Shown piece by piece: positions 7,967 through 15,040 of a DNA stretch of 64,000 nucleotides (positions are counted from its first letter, which is position 1; every line of letters begins with the position of its first letter). The stretch lies in assembly GCF_000426065.1 (NCBI RefSeq), contig NZ_AUEQ01000008.1, forward strand, positions 310,001 to 374,000, in the 5' to 3' direction. Both the position numbers and the translations under genes were made by a program. The stretch is from Mycobacterium sp. URHD0025 (GTDB lineage: Bacteria; Actinomycetota; Actinomycetes; Mycobacteriales; Mycobacteriaceae). The notes under the pieces are model-generated. The model made no database searches, had not been told where the DNA came from, and was given only the letters and a program-made list of their open reading frames with translations.

Positions 7967-8350
7967 CTATGGCGAGCGGTGACCGTCCAACGCCGAATCG
8001 AGGTCCGGGTGCGCCGACACCGAGTCGTCCAGACCGCATCTGGTGATGATTCGCATGATGCTCGGCTGGCGGATGACGAGCCGCATGGTGACGCCGAGCT
8101 GTCGGCTGTCGGCCGTCTGCTTGGCCAGGGCGACCAGTGCGCCGCAGCTCATGAAATCCAGGCCTCCGCAGTCGACGATGAACAGCGAGCGGTCAGGAGT
8201 GGCGGCACACTCGCGCAGCATGTGCTGCCAGTCGGATTCGTTGTGCGCATCGACCTGACCGAAGACCTGGACAACAAGGGCTTCGGTTGTGGTTCGAGTC
8301 GTCCAGCGCAGCTGGTGATCATGATGCGTTTCCACGGTGAAACCGAGCAT
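7967..8350 (-). CDS. STAS-domain protein, anti-sigma-factor antagonist type
   Basis: 127 residues covering one STAS domain. The key loop is CGGLDFMSCGALVAL, with Ser68 at the place of the phosphorylated serine of SpoIIAA and RsbV. Flanking strands (LVVQVFGQVD, LFIVDCGG) and the helix after Ser68 fit the fold. Such proteins bind and neutralise anti-sigma kinases, or act as partners of other signalling proteins. No RsbW-like kinase is present nearby; the next gene, 10 bases downstream, encodes a STAND ATPase. An 8-3-8 palindrome lies just upstream of the ATG. Family call is good; partner is unknown. Confidence 0.8.
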   Translation of the reverse strand: MLGFTVETHHDHQLRWTTRTTTEALVVQVFGQVDAHNESDWQHMLRECAATPDRSLFIVDCGGLDFMSCGALVALAKQTADSRQLGVTMRLVIRQPSIMRIITRCGLDDSVSAHPDLDSALDGHRSP

Positions 8351-8358
8351 AGCCGGGT

Positions 8359-8377
8359 CTGTTTACGTTGTAAACAG
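8359..8377. promoter_or_regulatory. palindromic operator upstream of the STAS gene
   Basis: CTGTTTAC-GTT-GTAAACAG is a perfect inverted repeat with 8-base arms. It lies 8 bases before the STAS start codon, in an A/T-rich gap of 52 bases after the TetR gene. Its core TACGTTGT recurs at 9179-9186, in the promoter on the other side of the TetR gene. The adjacent TetR regulator is the obvious candidate ligand. Confidence 0.5.
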
Positions 8378-8402
8378 GGTTTGATCATGATTCTGGCGAC
8401 CG

Positions 8403-9086
8403 CTAGTTCAGCCAGCCTTCGATGCGGTCGAGCAATGCTTCCAGCGATTCTTCGAACTCGTCGATGCTGTGGTCCTGGGCAAGCATCGGCTGCAACCGCC
8501 GCAGGTTCGGGTAATCGGCCAGCGACGTATCGGTACGCGGCTCGTCGTCCAGAACCGCCTCGGCGGGGCTGAGCGCCACGCCGCGAGCGGATACCTCGAG
8601 CAGCAATTGACCCACCAGGAACGTGGTGTACGCGCGGTATGCGGCCACGGCCGCTTCATCGCTGAACCCGTAGGAGATGAGGGTCTCCAGGAACGTCTCC
8701 ATCCAGCGCAGGCTCCGCAAAGGCGGCCGTACCCAGGGGGCTTCCGGGGCCTCGGTGGCCACGAGCGGGAACACCTCGGGATGTTCGATGGCGATCTGAC
8801 GCACGCCATGACCGAGCCGGACCAGGAAGTCCTGCCAACCGTCTTCCTGCCGGCGCGCGGCGAGCTGATCGGTGTGGAGGCGGTCCACGATGTGGTTGAC
8901 GACTCCGGTCAGCAGATCGCCCCGGCTGTGTACATAGCGGTAGAGCGCCATCGCCTCGACACCGCACGCCGTACCCAGCCGTCGCATGGTCAATTTCGTC
9001 AGACCCTCGCGATCGATCAGCCCGATCGCGGTGTCCAGGATGAACTCGCGGCTCAACCGTGTCGGTTGATCGACTTCGTCACTCAC
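8403..9086 (-). CDS. TetR family transcriptional regulator
   Basis: 227 residues. The N-terminal HTH spans about 10-60 (FILDTAIGLIDREGLTKLTM, then LGTACGVEAMALYRYVHSRG), the classic TetR DNA-binding helix pattern. The C-terminal part (HPEVFPLVATEAPEAPW and later YTTFLVGQLLLEV) resembles the tetracycline-repressor-type ligand domain. It reads away from the LOG gene and toward the STAS gene 52 bases downstream. A palindrome between it and the STAS gene, and a shared 8-base core in the LOG promoter, suggest it controls both sides. The ligand is unknown. Confidence 0.85.
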   Translation of the reverse strand: MSDEVDQPTRLSREFILDTAIGLIDREGLTKLTMRRLGTACGVEAMALYRYVHSRGDLLTGVVNHIVDRLHTDQLAARRQEDGWQDFLVRLGHGVRQIAIEHPEVFPLVATEAPEAPWVRPPLRSLRWMETFLETLISYGFSDEAAVAAYRAYTTFLVGQLLLEVSARGVALSPAEAVLDDEPRTDTSLADYPNLRRLQPMLAQDHSIDEFEESLEALLDRIEGWLN

Positions 9087-9178
9087 CAGATTCGCCCTCC
9101 GCGTTCAGGCTCAGTCTCCCTGCTGGGGCGGCGTCCCGTCCATCGCCCTCCCGACATCGGCGGTTCACCGGCACCCTC

Positions 9179-9184
9179 TACGTT
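9179..9184 (+). promoter_or_regulatory. -10 element for a leaderless LOG transcript
   Basis: TACGTT fits the mycobacterial TANNNT -10 motif. Six bases separate it from GTG at 9191, so transcription would begin at the start codon itself. No Shine-Dalgarno sequence precedes the gene, which agrees. The site overlaps TACGTTGT (9179-9186), the core shared with the palindrome at 8359-8377. Confidence 0.5.
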
Positions 9185-9190
9185 GTGTAC

Positions 9191-9751
9191 GTGTCCGGTG
9201 AAACTGACCGCGAGTTTGCGGTGTGTGTCTATTGCGCTTCAGGTCCGACCCATCCAGAGCTGCTGGCACTGGCCAGCGAGGTAGGGGTGGCGATCGCCAA
9301 GCGCGGGTGGACGTTGGTCTCCGGCGGCGGCAACGTGTCGGCCATGGGCGCGGTGGCACGTGCGGCCCGCTCGTCCAACGGCCGGACGGTCGGGGTGATC
9401 CCCAAGGCACTCGTGCACCGCGAACTCGCCGACGTGGACGCCGAAGAACTCGTGGTCACCGACACCATGCGGGAACGCAAGAAGGAGATGGAGGACCGCT
9501 CCGACGCGTTCATCGCGTTGCCCGGTGGCATCGGCACGCTGGAAGAGTTCTTCGAGGCGTGGACAGCGGGTTACCTGGGGATGCACGAGAAGCCCGTCGT
9601 GCTGCTCGACCCGTTCGGCCATTACGACGGATTATTGGCCTGGCTGCGCGGGCTGGTCGACTCCGGCTACGTGACCAGTCAGGCGCTGGACCGGTTGGTC
9701 GTCGTCGACGAGGTCGCCGCCGCACTCGAGGCGTGCGAGGCGGTTACCTAG
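9191..9751 (+). CDS. LOG family protein (cytokinin riboside phosphoribohydrolase type)
   Basis: 186 residues from GTG 9191, matching the 187 residues of M. tuberculosis Rv1205. Lysine-decarboxylase-like Rossmann fold: AVCVYCASGPTHPEL strand and helix, LVSGGGNVSAMGA nucleotide loop, and LPGGIGTLEEFFEAW, the PGGxGTxxE signature of LONELY GUY enzymes. These release free cytokinin-type adenines from their riboside monophosphates. In M. tuberculosis Rv1205 accumulates when proteasome turnover fails, and breakdown of its cytokinins yields toxic aldehydes. Longer in-frame starts exist (back to 9059), but the -10 at 9179 and family length favour 9191. Confidence 0.85.
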   Translation: MSGETDREFAVCVYCASGPTHPELLALASEVGVAIAKRGWTLVSGGGNVSAMGAVARAARSSNGRTVGVIPKALVHRELADVDAEELVVTDTMRERKKEMEDRSDAFIALPGGIGTLEEFFEAWTAGYLGMHEKPVVLLDPFGHYDGLLAWLRGLVDSGYVTSQALDRLVVVDEVAAALEACEAVT

Positions 9752-9774
9752 AACCGGCGGTAACGGCGGTTACC
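9742..9774. repeat. GGTTACC / GGTAAC inverted repeats after the LOG gene
   Basis: GGTTACC (9742-9748, over the LOG stop codon), GGTAAC (9759-9764) and GTTACC (9769-9774) form nested inverted repeats. The last two pair across GGCG as a small stem. They could be a terminator for the LOG gene or an operator for fadD6, whose ATG lies 70 bases downstream. Confidence 0.35.
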
Positions 9775-9844
9775 AGGCGCGGCTATGGTGTTGGCCACAC
9801 GAGAGCCATCTCGAGACCCATAACAACGCGCAGGGGGACACCGC

Positions 9845-11623
9845 ATGACCGACCAGAAATCGGGCACCAGGAGCAGCGTCGGCTTACTCGACCTCGCCAG
9901 CCAGGTGCCCGGTCTGCTGATGGATGCGCCGGTCATCGCCAGGGGTGTACTCACCGGGATGATGGCCCGGCCGACGGCCAAGACCTCGATCGGCAAGGTG
10001 TTCCAGGAGCGGGCCGCCCAGTACGCCGACCGGGTTTTCCTCAAGTTCGGCGATGAGCGCATCACCTACCGGGAAGCCAACGAGACCGTCAATCGCTACG
10101 CCGCGGTGCTGGCCGCCAAAGGCGTCGGCCACGGGGACGTGGTCGGGGTGATGCTGCGCAACTCGCCCGACGCGGTACTGCTGATGCTCGCGATCGTCAA
10201 ATGCGGCGCCGTCGCCGGCATGCTCAACTACCACCAGCGCGGCAAGGTGCTCGCCCACAGCTTCGGGCTGCTCGACGCCGCCGCAGTGGTGGCCGAGGTC
10301 GATCTGGTCGAGCACATCACCGAATGCGGGGCCGAGGTCAACGGGCTGATCACGCTCGACGAGCTGCGCCGGCTGGCGTCCACCGCGCCGACCACCAACC
10401 CGGCCAGCACGTCGGCAGTCCTCGCCAAGGACAAGGCCTTCTACATCTTCACCTCGGGCACCACGGGCATGCCCAAGGCCAGCGTCATGACCCACTACCG
10501 CTGGCTGCGGGCCCTGGCCGGATTCGGCGGTCTGGGGCTCCGGCTGCACAGCGATGACACCCTGTACTGCTGCCTGCCGCTCTATCACAACAACGCGCTG
10601 ACCGTCTCGGTCGGTTCGGCACTGAACTCGGGCGCGGCACTGGCACTGGGCAAGTCGTTCTCGGCCTCGCGATTCTGGGACGAGGTCATCGACTACGGCG
10701 CGACCGCGTTCGTCTACATCGGCGAGATCTGCGGCTACCTGCTCAACCAGCCGCCCAAGCCGACCGACCGCGCACACAAGGTCCGCGTGATCGTCGGCAA
10801 CGGACTGCGCCCGGCCATCTGGGACGAGTTCACCCAGCGGTTCGGCATCCCGCGCGTCTGCGAGTTCTACGCCGCCAGCGAGGGCAACACCGCCTTCGTC
10901 AACGTCTTCAACGTCTCGAAGTCCACCGGCATCTGCCCGAGCCCCGTCGCCTTCGTCGAATACGACGCCGACAGCGGTGAACCCGCCCGCGGCGCCGACG
11001 GCCGGCTGCGCAAGGTCAAGCGCGGCGAACCGGGGCTGATGCTGTCCAAGATCAGCGCGCTGCAACCGTTCGACGGGTACACCGATCCCTCGGCAAGCGA
11101 GAAGAAGCTGGTGCGCAACGCCTTCAAGGAAGGTGACGTCTGGTTCAACACCGGTGACCTGATGCGTTCGCAGGGGCTTGGCCACGCCGCGTTCGCCGAT
11201 CGCCTCGGCGACACCTTCCGGTGGAAGGGCGAGAACGTGGCCACCACCGAGGTGGAGGCCGCCGTCGCGGCCAATCCGCTGATCGAGGAATGCACGGTCT
11301 TCGGTGTCGAGGTGCCCGGCGCCGGTGGCCGCGCCGGCATGGCCGCCGTCCAGCTCAAAGACGGCAAGGAGTTCGACGGAAAGGCGATCGCCGAGGCGTT
11401 CTACGACCACCTGCCGGCCTATGCCGTGCCGCTGTTCGTTCGCGTCGTCACCGAACTCGCCCACACCTCGACCTTCAAGAGCCAGAAGGTCGACCTGCGC
11501 AAGCAGGGCTATGGATCGGATATCGAGGATCCGCTGTACGTGCTGGCCGGCCGGGACGAAGGCTACGTGCCGTTCTATCCCGAGTACCCCGAGGAAGTGA
11601 CGGCCGGGAAGCGGCCCAAGTAG
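9845..11623 (+). CDS. fadD6: fatty-acid-CoA ligase FadD6
   Basis: 592 residues, as M. tuberculosis FadD6 (Rv1206, 597). It belongs to the very-long-chain acyl-CoA synthetase / FATP group, which activates and helps import long-chain fatty acids at the membrane. Adenylate-forming motifs: YIFTSGTTGMPK (about residues 200-211), EFYAASEGNTAF, and NTGDLMRSQGLGHAAFADRLGDTFRWKGENV in the hinge, given here only as motif ends. The C-terminal TFKSQKVDLRK carries the catalytic lysine region. The segment around 20-45 (SQVPGLLMDAPVIARGVLTG) may contact the membrane. It stands alone between the LOG gene and folP2. Confidence 0.93.
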   Translation: MTDQKSGTRSSVGLLDLASQVPGLLMDAPVIARGVLTGMMARPTAKTSIGKVFQERAAQYADRVFLKFGDERITYREANETVNRYAAVLAAKGVGHGDVVGVMLRNSPDAVLLMLAIVKCGAVAGMLNYHQRGKVLAHSFGLLDAAAVVAEVDLVEHITECGAEVNGLITLDELRRLASTAPTTNPASTSAVLAKDKAFYIFTSGTTGMPKASVMTHYRWLRALAGFGGLGLRLHSDDTLYCCLPLYHNNALTVSVGSALNSGAALALGKSFSASRFWDEVIDYGATAFVYIGEICGYLLNQPPKPTDRAHKVRVIVGNGLRPAIWDEFTQRFGIPRVCEFYAASEGNTAFVNVFNVSKSTGICPSPVAFVEYDADSGEPARGADGRLRKVKRGEPGLMLSKISALQPFDGYTDPSASEKKLVRNAFKEGDVWFNTGDLMRSQGLGHAAFADRLGDTFRWKGENVATTEVEAAVAANPLIEECTVFGVEVPGAGGRAGMAAVQLKDGKEFDGKAIAEAFYDHLPAYAVPLFVRVVTELAHTSTFKSQKVDLRKQGYGSDIEDPLYVLAGRDEGYVPFYPEYPEEVTAGKRPK

Positions 11624-11756
11624 TCAGGCGGGTAGAGCTCCGCGCTGATTTCGACGCCTGGGTTGTCGATCGCTCGGGCGACGACCAAGGGGTAGAAAAC
11701 GGCGCGGAACCTGGTGTGAATACTGCCGTGGGCGCCGCACCAGGCACTATGGAGGC

Positions 11757-12644
11757 GTGTTGTCGACGTGCAGTGGACGCTTCCTGGGTCGCCCGGTCGC
11801 GGGTGACCGTGCGCTGATCATGGCGATCGTCAACCGGACGCCGGACTCGTTCTACGACCGCGGTGCCACCTTCAGCGATGACGCGGCCAAGGCCGCAGTG
11901 GCACGGGTGATCGACGAGGGCGCCGACGTCATCGACGTGGGCGGGGTCAAGGCGGGCCCCGGAGGCGTGGTCGATCCACAAGAGGAGATCGCGCGCGTCG
12001 TGCCGTTCATCGAATGGCTGCGTACCACCTATCCGGATCAGCTGATCTCCGTCGACACCTGGCGGGCCGCGGTGGCCAAGCAGGCCTGTGCGGCCGGAGC
12101 GGATCTGATCAACGACACCTGGGCGGGCGCGGATCCCGGGCTGCCCGAGGTGGCCGCCGAATTCGGCGCCGGGCTGGTGTGCTCACACACCGGCGGCGCG
12201 GTGCCGCGGACGCGGCCGTTCCGGGTCAATTACGGGATCACCGAACGCGGCGTCGTCGACGACGTCATCGCCGAGGTGACCGCGGCCGCCGAGCGGGCCG
12301 TAGCAACGGGTGTGCCGCGGGATCGGATCCTGATCGACCCGACCCATGATTTCGGTAAAAACACTCATCACGGTCTTAGTTTGTTGCGCCACGTAAAAGA
12401 TCTTGTTAAGACCGGATGGCCAGTCCTGATGGCGCTGAGCAACAAGGATTTTGTCGGGGAGACTCTCGGTGTGGATCTGACCGAACGCCTGGAGGGCACC
12501 CTGGCCGCGACGGCACTCGCCGCCGCGGATGGAGCGGCCATGTTCCGGGTACACGAGGTCGGACCCACGCGGCGCGTACTGGAGATGGTCGCGTCGATCC
12601 AGGGAGTGCGGACACCCGCACGAACAGTGAGGGGGCTGGCATGA
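11757..12644 (+). CDS. folP2: dihydropteroate synthase-like protein FolP2
   Basis: 295 residues, orthologous in position and sequence to Rv1207. The DHPS barrel is intact: AIVNRTPDSFYD replaces the usual ILNVTPDSFSD loop, IDVGGVKAGPG the pterin-side loop, INDTWAG the INDVSGG strand, and the terminal RVHEV is kept. The SRK motif at the pABA/sulfonamide site reads SNK (ALSNKDFVGE). M. leprae FolP2 was reported to lack DHPS activity, and FolP1 is the folate enzyme. Coupling to gpgS by an ATGA overlap suggests a role near glucosylglycerate or methylglucose metabolism, which is inference. The GTG start is poorly supported: GGAGG lies only one base upstream. Confidence 0.88.
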   Translation: MLSTCSGRFLGRPVAGDRALIMAIVNRTPDSFYDRGATFSDDAAKAAVARVIDEGADVIDVGGVKAGPGGVVDPQEEIARVVPFIEWLRTTYPDQLISVDTWRAAVAKQACAAGADLINDTWAGADPGLPEVAAEFGAGLVCSHTGGAVPRTRPFRVNYGITERGVVDDVIAEVTAAAERAVATGVPRDRILIDPTHDFGKNTHHGLSLLRHVKDLVKTGWPVLMALSNKDFVGETLGVDLTERLEGTLAATALAAADGAAMFRVHEVGPTRRVLEMVASIQGVRTPARTVRGLA

Positions 12645-13591
12645 CCGCAATACCCGAATTGGCCGTCACCGACGGAGTGGTCGGGCACCGCTGGCTGACC
12701 GACCACAGCTGGAACCGGCCGAGCTGGACCATCGCCGAGCTGGAGGCCGCCAAAGCGGGCCGCACGGTTTCCGTGGTGCTGCCCGCCCTCAACGAGGAAG
12801 AAACCGTCGCCTCGGTAGTCGAGACCATCACCCCGTTGCTGGGTGGGCTCGTCGACGAGCTGATCGTGCTCGATTCGGGCTCGACCGACGACACCGAGAT
12901 TCGCGCGGTCGCCGCCGGGGCACGGGTGGTCAGCCGCGAGGTCGCGCTGCCCGAGGTCGCGCCGCAGCCGGGCAAGGGCGAGGTGCTGTGGCGGTCGCTG
13001 GCGGCCACCACGGGCGACATCATCGCCTTCGTCGATTCCGACCTGATCGACCCCGACCCGATGTTCGTCCCCAAGCTTCTCGGCCCGCTGCTCACCGCCG
13101 ACGGCGTGCACCTGGTCAAGGGTTTCTACCGCCGGCCGCTCAAGGTCAGCGGCGCCGAGGACGCCAACGGCGGTGGCCGGGTCACCGAGCTGGTGGCACG
13201 TCCGCTGCTGGCCTCGCTGCGCCCCGAGCTGAACTGCGTGCTGCAGCCGCTGGGCGGCGAGTACGCGGGCACCCGCGAGCTGCTGACCTCGGTGCCCTTC
13301 GCGCCTGGCTACGGCGTGGAGATCGGCCTGCTGGTCGATACCTACGACCGGCTCGGCCTGGACGCCATCGCCCAGGTGAACCTCGGAGTGCGGGCCCACC
13401 GCAACCGGCCGCTGACCGAACTGGCCTCGATGAGCCGGCAGGTGATCGCGACCCTGTTGTCGCGCTGCGGGATCGCCGATTCCGGGGTGGGGCTGACGCA
13501 GTTCTACCTCGACGGCGACGATTTCACCCCGCGGGTGTCGTCGGTGTCTCTGGCCGATCGCCCGCCCATGGTGAGCCTGCGGCCTCACTGA
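12641..13591 (+). CDS. gpgS: glucosyl-3-phosphoglycerate synthase
   Basis: 316 residues from the ATG that overlaps the folP2 stop. A GT-A, family GT81 retaining glycosyltransferase that moves glucose from UDP-glucose to 3-phosphoglycerate. This starts methylglucose lipopolysaccharides, which bind long acyl chains in the cytoplasm. VVLPALNEEETVASVV opens the nucleotide fold; DSD in AFVDSDLIDPDP (about residue 132) is the metal-binding DxD. The acceptor region GEYAGTRELL and FAPGYGVEIGLL matches Rv1208 almost word for word. The folP2-gpgS pairing is conserved in mycobacteria. Confidence 0.95.
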   Translation: MTAIPELAVTDGVVGHRWLTDHSWNRPSWTIAELEAAKAGRTVSVVLPALNEEETVASVVETITPLLGGLVDELIVLDSGSTDDTEIRAVAAGARVVSREVALPEVAPQPGKGEVLWRSLAATTGDIIAFVDSDLIDPDPMFVPKLLGPLLTADGVHLVKGFYRRPLKVSGAEDANGGGRVTELVARPLLASLRPELNCVLQPLGGEYAGTRELLTSVPFAPGYGVEIGLLVDTYDRLGLDAIAQVNLGVRAHRNRPLTELASMSRQVIATLLSRCGIADSGVGLTQFYLDGDDFTPRVSSVSLADRPPMVSLRPH

Positions 13592-13672
13592 TCGGCGCCG
13601 ACGGCGGGTGAGTGGCCCATCGTCGCCCGGCGCCCGCGCCAGGTGTCGCATGCGTGAGGCAGTATCGAGGGC

Positions 13673-14071
13673 GTGACACTGATACTGCTGTACCTGGTGG
13701 TGCTGGTTCTGGTGGCCACGGTGCTGTTCGGTCTGGGCAGCGTCATCTTCGGCCGGGGTGAGACGCTGCCGCCGTTGCCGCGGGGCACGACTGCTACGGT
13801 CCTGCCTGCCTCGGGCGTCACCGCGGCCGACGTGAATGCCGTCAAGTTCGCCCAGGCCCTCCGCGGATACAAGACCAGCGAGGTGGACTGGGTCCTGGAC
13901 CGGCTGGGCCGGGAGCTGGACGCGATGCGCGGAGAACTCGCCGCCGTGCGCGCGGCCTACGGCGTGCCCGACGACTTCGATGGCTACGACGACGACCAGG
14001 ACGACGAGGACGACGACGGCGAAGAAGTGTCGGCCACTGCAGGCGAGGTCCGCACCTCGGAGGAGTCGTGA
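13673..14071 (+). CDS. DivIVA-domain membrane protein (Rv1209-like)
   Basis: 132 residues with a GTG start. One N-terminal membrane helix (about 2-22, LILLYLVVLVLVATVLFGLG), a Pro-rich spacer, then a short DivIVA/SepIVA-type segment at about 55-90 (KFAQALRGYKTSEVDWVLDR) that should form a coiled coil. The C-terminus is a strongly acidic Asp/Glu run. DivIVA proteins (Wag31, SepIVA) mark poles and septa in mycobacteria, and a membrane-tethered variant may act in envelope growth. Translationally coupled to tag by a GTGA overlap. Function not established. Confidence 0.75.
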   Translation: MTLILLYLVVLVLVATVLFGLGSVIFGRGETLPPLPRGTTATVLPASGVTAADVNAVKFAQALRGYKTSEVDWVLDRLGRELDAMRGELAAVRAAYGVPDDFDGYDDDQDDEDDDGEEVSATAGEVRTSEES

Positions 14072-14688
14072 CCGACGCTGGCCGGATTGTCGGCACCGCC
14101 GACGCTGGCCGGATTGTCGGCACCGCCGACGCCCGAATCCGCTGTGGCTGGGCCGTGCAATCCGGCGACACCCTCTACCGCGACTATCACGACACCGAGT
14201 GGGGCCGGCCGCTGCGTGATTCCGCGGCGCTGTTCGAGCGGATCAGCCTGGAGGCCTTCCAGAGCGGACTGAGCTGGCTGACGATCCTGCGCAAGCGGGA
14301 GAATTTCCGGGCCGCGTTCGACGGATTCGACGCGGGCAAGGTGGCGAAGTACACCGACGACGACGTCGAGCGGTTGATGGCCGATACCGGCATCGTGCGC
14401 AACCGGGCCAAGATCGTCGCGACCATCTCCAACGCCAGGGCCGTCACCGACCTTGACGTCGATTTGAGTGAACTGCTGTGGTCATTCGCCCCGCCGAGCC
14501 GCCCGCGGCCCGCTGACCTGGACCAAGTGCCTGCGGTGACACCGGAATCGACTGCCATGGCGAAAGAACTCAAACGCCGCGGTTTCAAATTCGTCGGCCC
14601 CACTACGGCATATGCGTTGATGCAGGCCACCGGGATGGTCGACGATCATGTCGCGTCCTGTTGGGTTCCGGCGACCGGTCAAAAGTGA
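14068..14688 (+). CDS. tag: DNA-3-methyladenine glycosylase I
   Basis: 206 residues. Tag removes 3-methyladenine from alkylated DNA. Zinc ligands of the family are present: Cys26 in RCGW, His41 in YHDTEWG, and His/Cys in GMVDDHVASCW at the C-terminus. The catalytic-pocket glutamate is in LEAFQSGLSW (about Glu62). The core begins at about residue 24 (IRCGW). The preceding residues are a duplicated nonapeptide produced by a 27-base tandem repeat, so this N-terminus is longer than the E. coli enzyme. The GTG start overlaps the previous gene by 4 bases. Ortholog of tagA, Rv1210. Confidence 0.93.
   Translation: MTDAGRIVGTADAGRIVGTADARIRCGWAVQSGDTLYRDYHDTEWGRPLRDSAALFERISLEAFQSGLSWLTILRKRENFRAAFDGFDAGKVAKYTDDDVERLMADTGIVRNRAKIVATISNARAVTDLDVDLSELLWSFAPPSRPRPADLDQVPAVTPESTAMAKELKRRGFKFVGPTTAYALMQATGMVDDHVASCWVPATGQK
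14074..14127 (+). repeat. 27-base perfect tandem repeat in the tag 5' end
   Basis: Two identical 27-base units, 14074-14100 and 14101-14127. They are in frame and encode DAGRIVGTA twice. A third, partial copy starts (GACGC). The repeat lies before the catalytic core, so copy-number change would only lengthen or shorten the N-terminal tail. Confidence 0.95.
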
Positions 14689-14851
14689 CATCAGTCGGTA
14701 TCCGAAGGGTCTTTGCACAAGCATGGGCTCGGATAAGGAACAATAGGGCTAGTTCAGTAGCAGTTCAACGCCGGGTGCCGCCAACGAGTGGGCGGCTTCG
14801 GCCCCAACCTGGCCCGCTGACACGGGCCGGCGAAGTTGGAGGGAGCACTCG

Positions 14852-15019
14852 ATGGCGGCGATGAAGCCCCGGACTGGTGACGGTCCACTGGAAGCAACCA
14901 AAGAGGGGCGAGGGATCGTAATGCGAGTACCGCTGGAAGGCGGTGGGCGCCTCGTTGTCGAACTGACTCCCGACGAGGCCGCTGCGCTGGGCGACGAACT
15001 CAAAGCCGTCACCAGCTGA
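14852..15019 (+). CDS. DUF3117 small protein (Rv1211-like)
   Basis: 55 residues, beginning MAAMKPRTGDGPLEATKEG and ending LGDELKAVTS. It is nearly identical in its middle (GRGIVMRVPLEGGGRLVVEL) to the actinobacterial DUF3117 family, of which M. tuberculosis Rv1211 is a member. Strong SD GGAGGGA at 14838-14844, seven bases before the ATG. A 163-base leader separates it from tag and holds a GGCCCG/CGGGCC stem (14811-14828). It converges with glgM. Rv1211 has been described as calmodulin-like for calcium, but no EF-hand is visible here. Role unknown. Confidence 0.85.
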   Translation: MAAMKPRTGDGPLEATKEGRGIVMRVPLEGGGRLVVELTPDEAAALGDELKAVTS

Positions 15020-15040
15020 TCGACTTCGCAAGGTGTCCGC

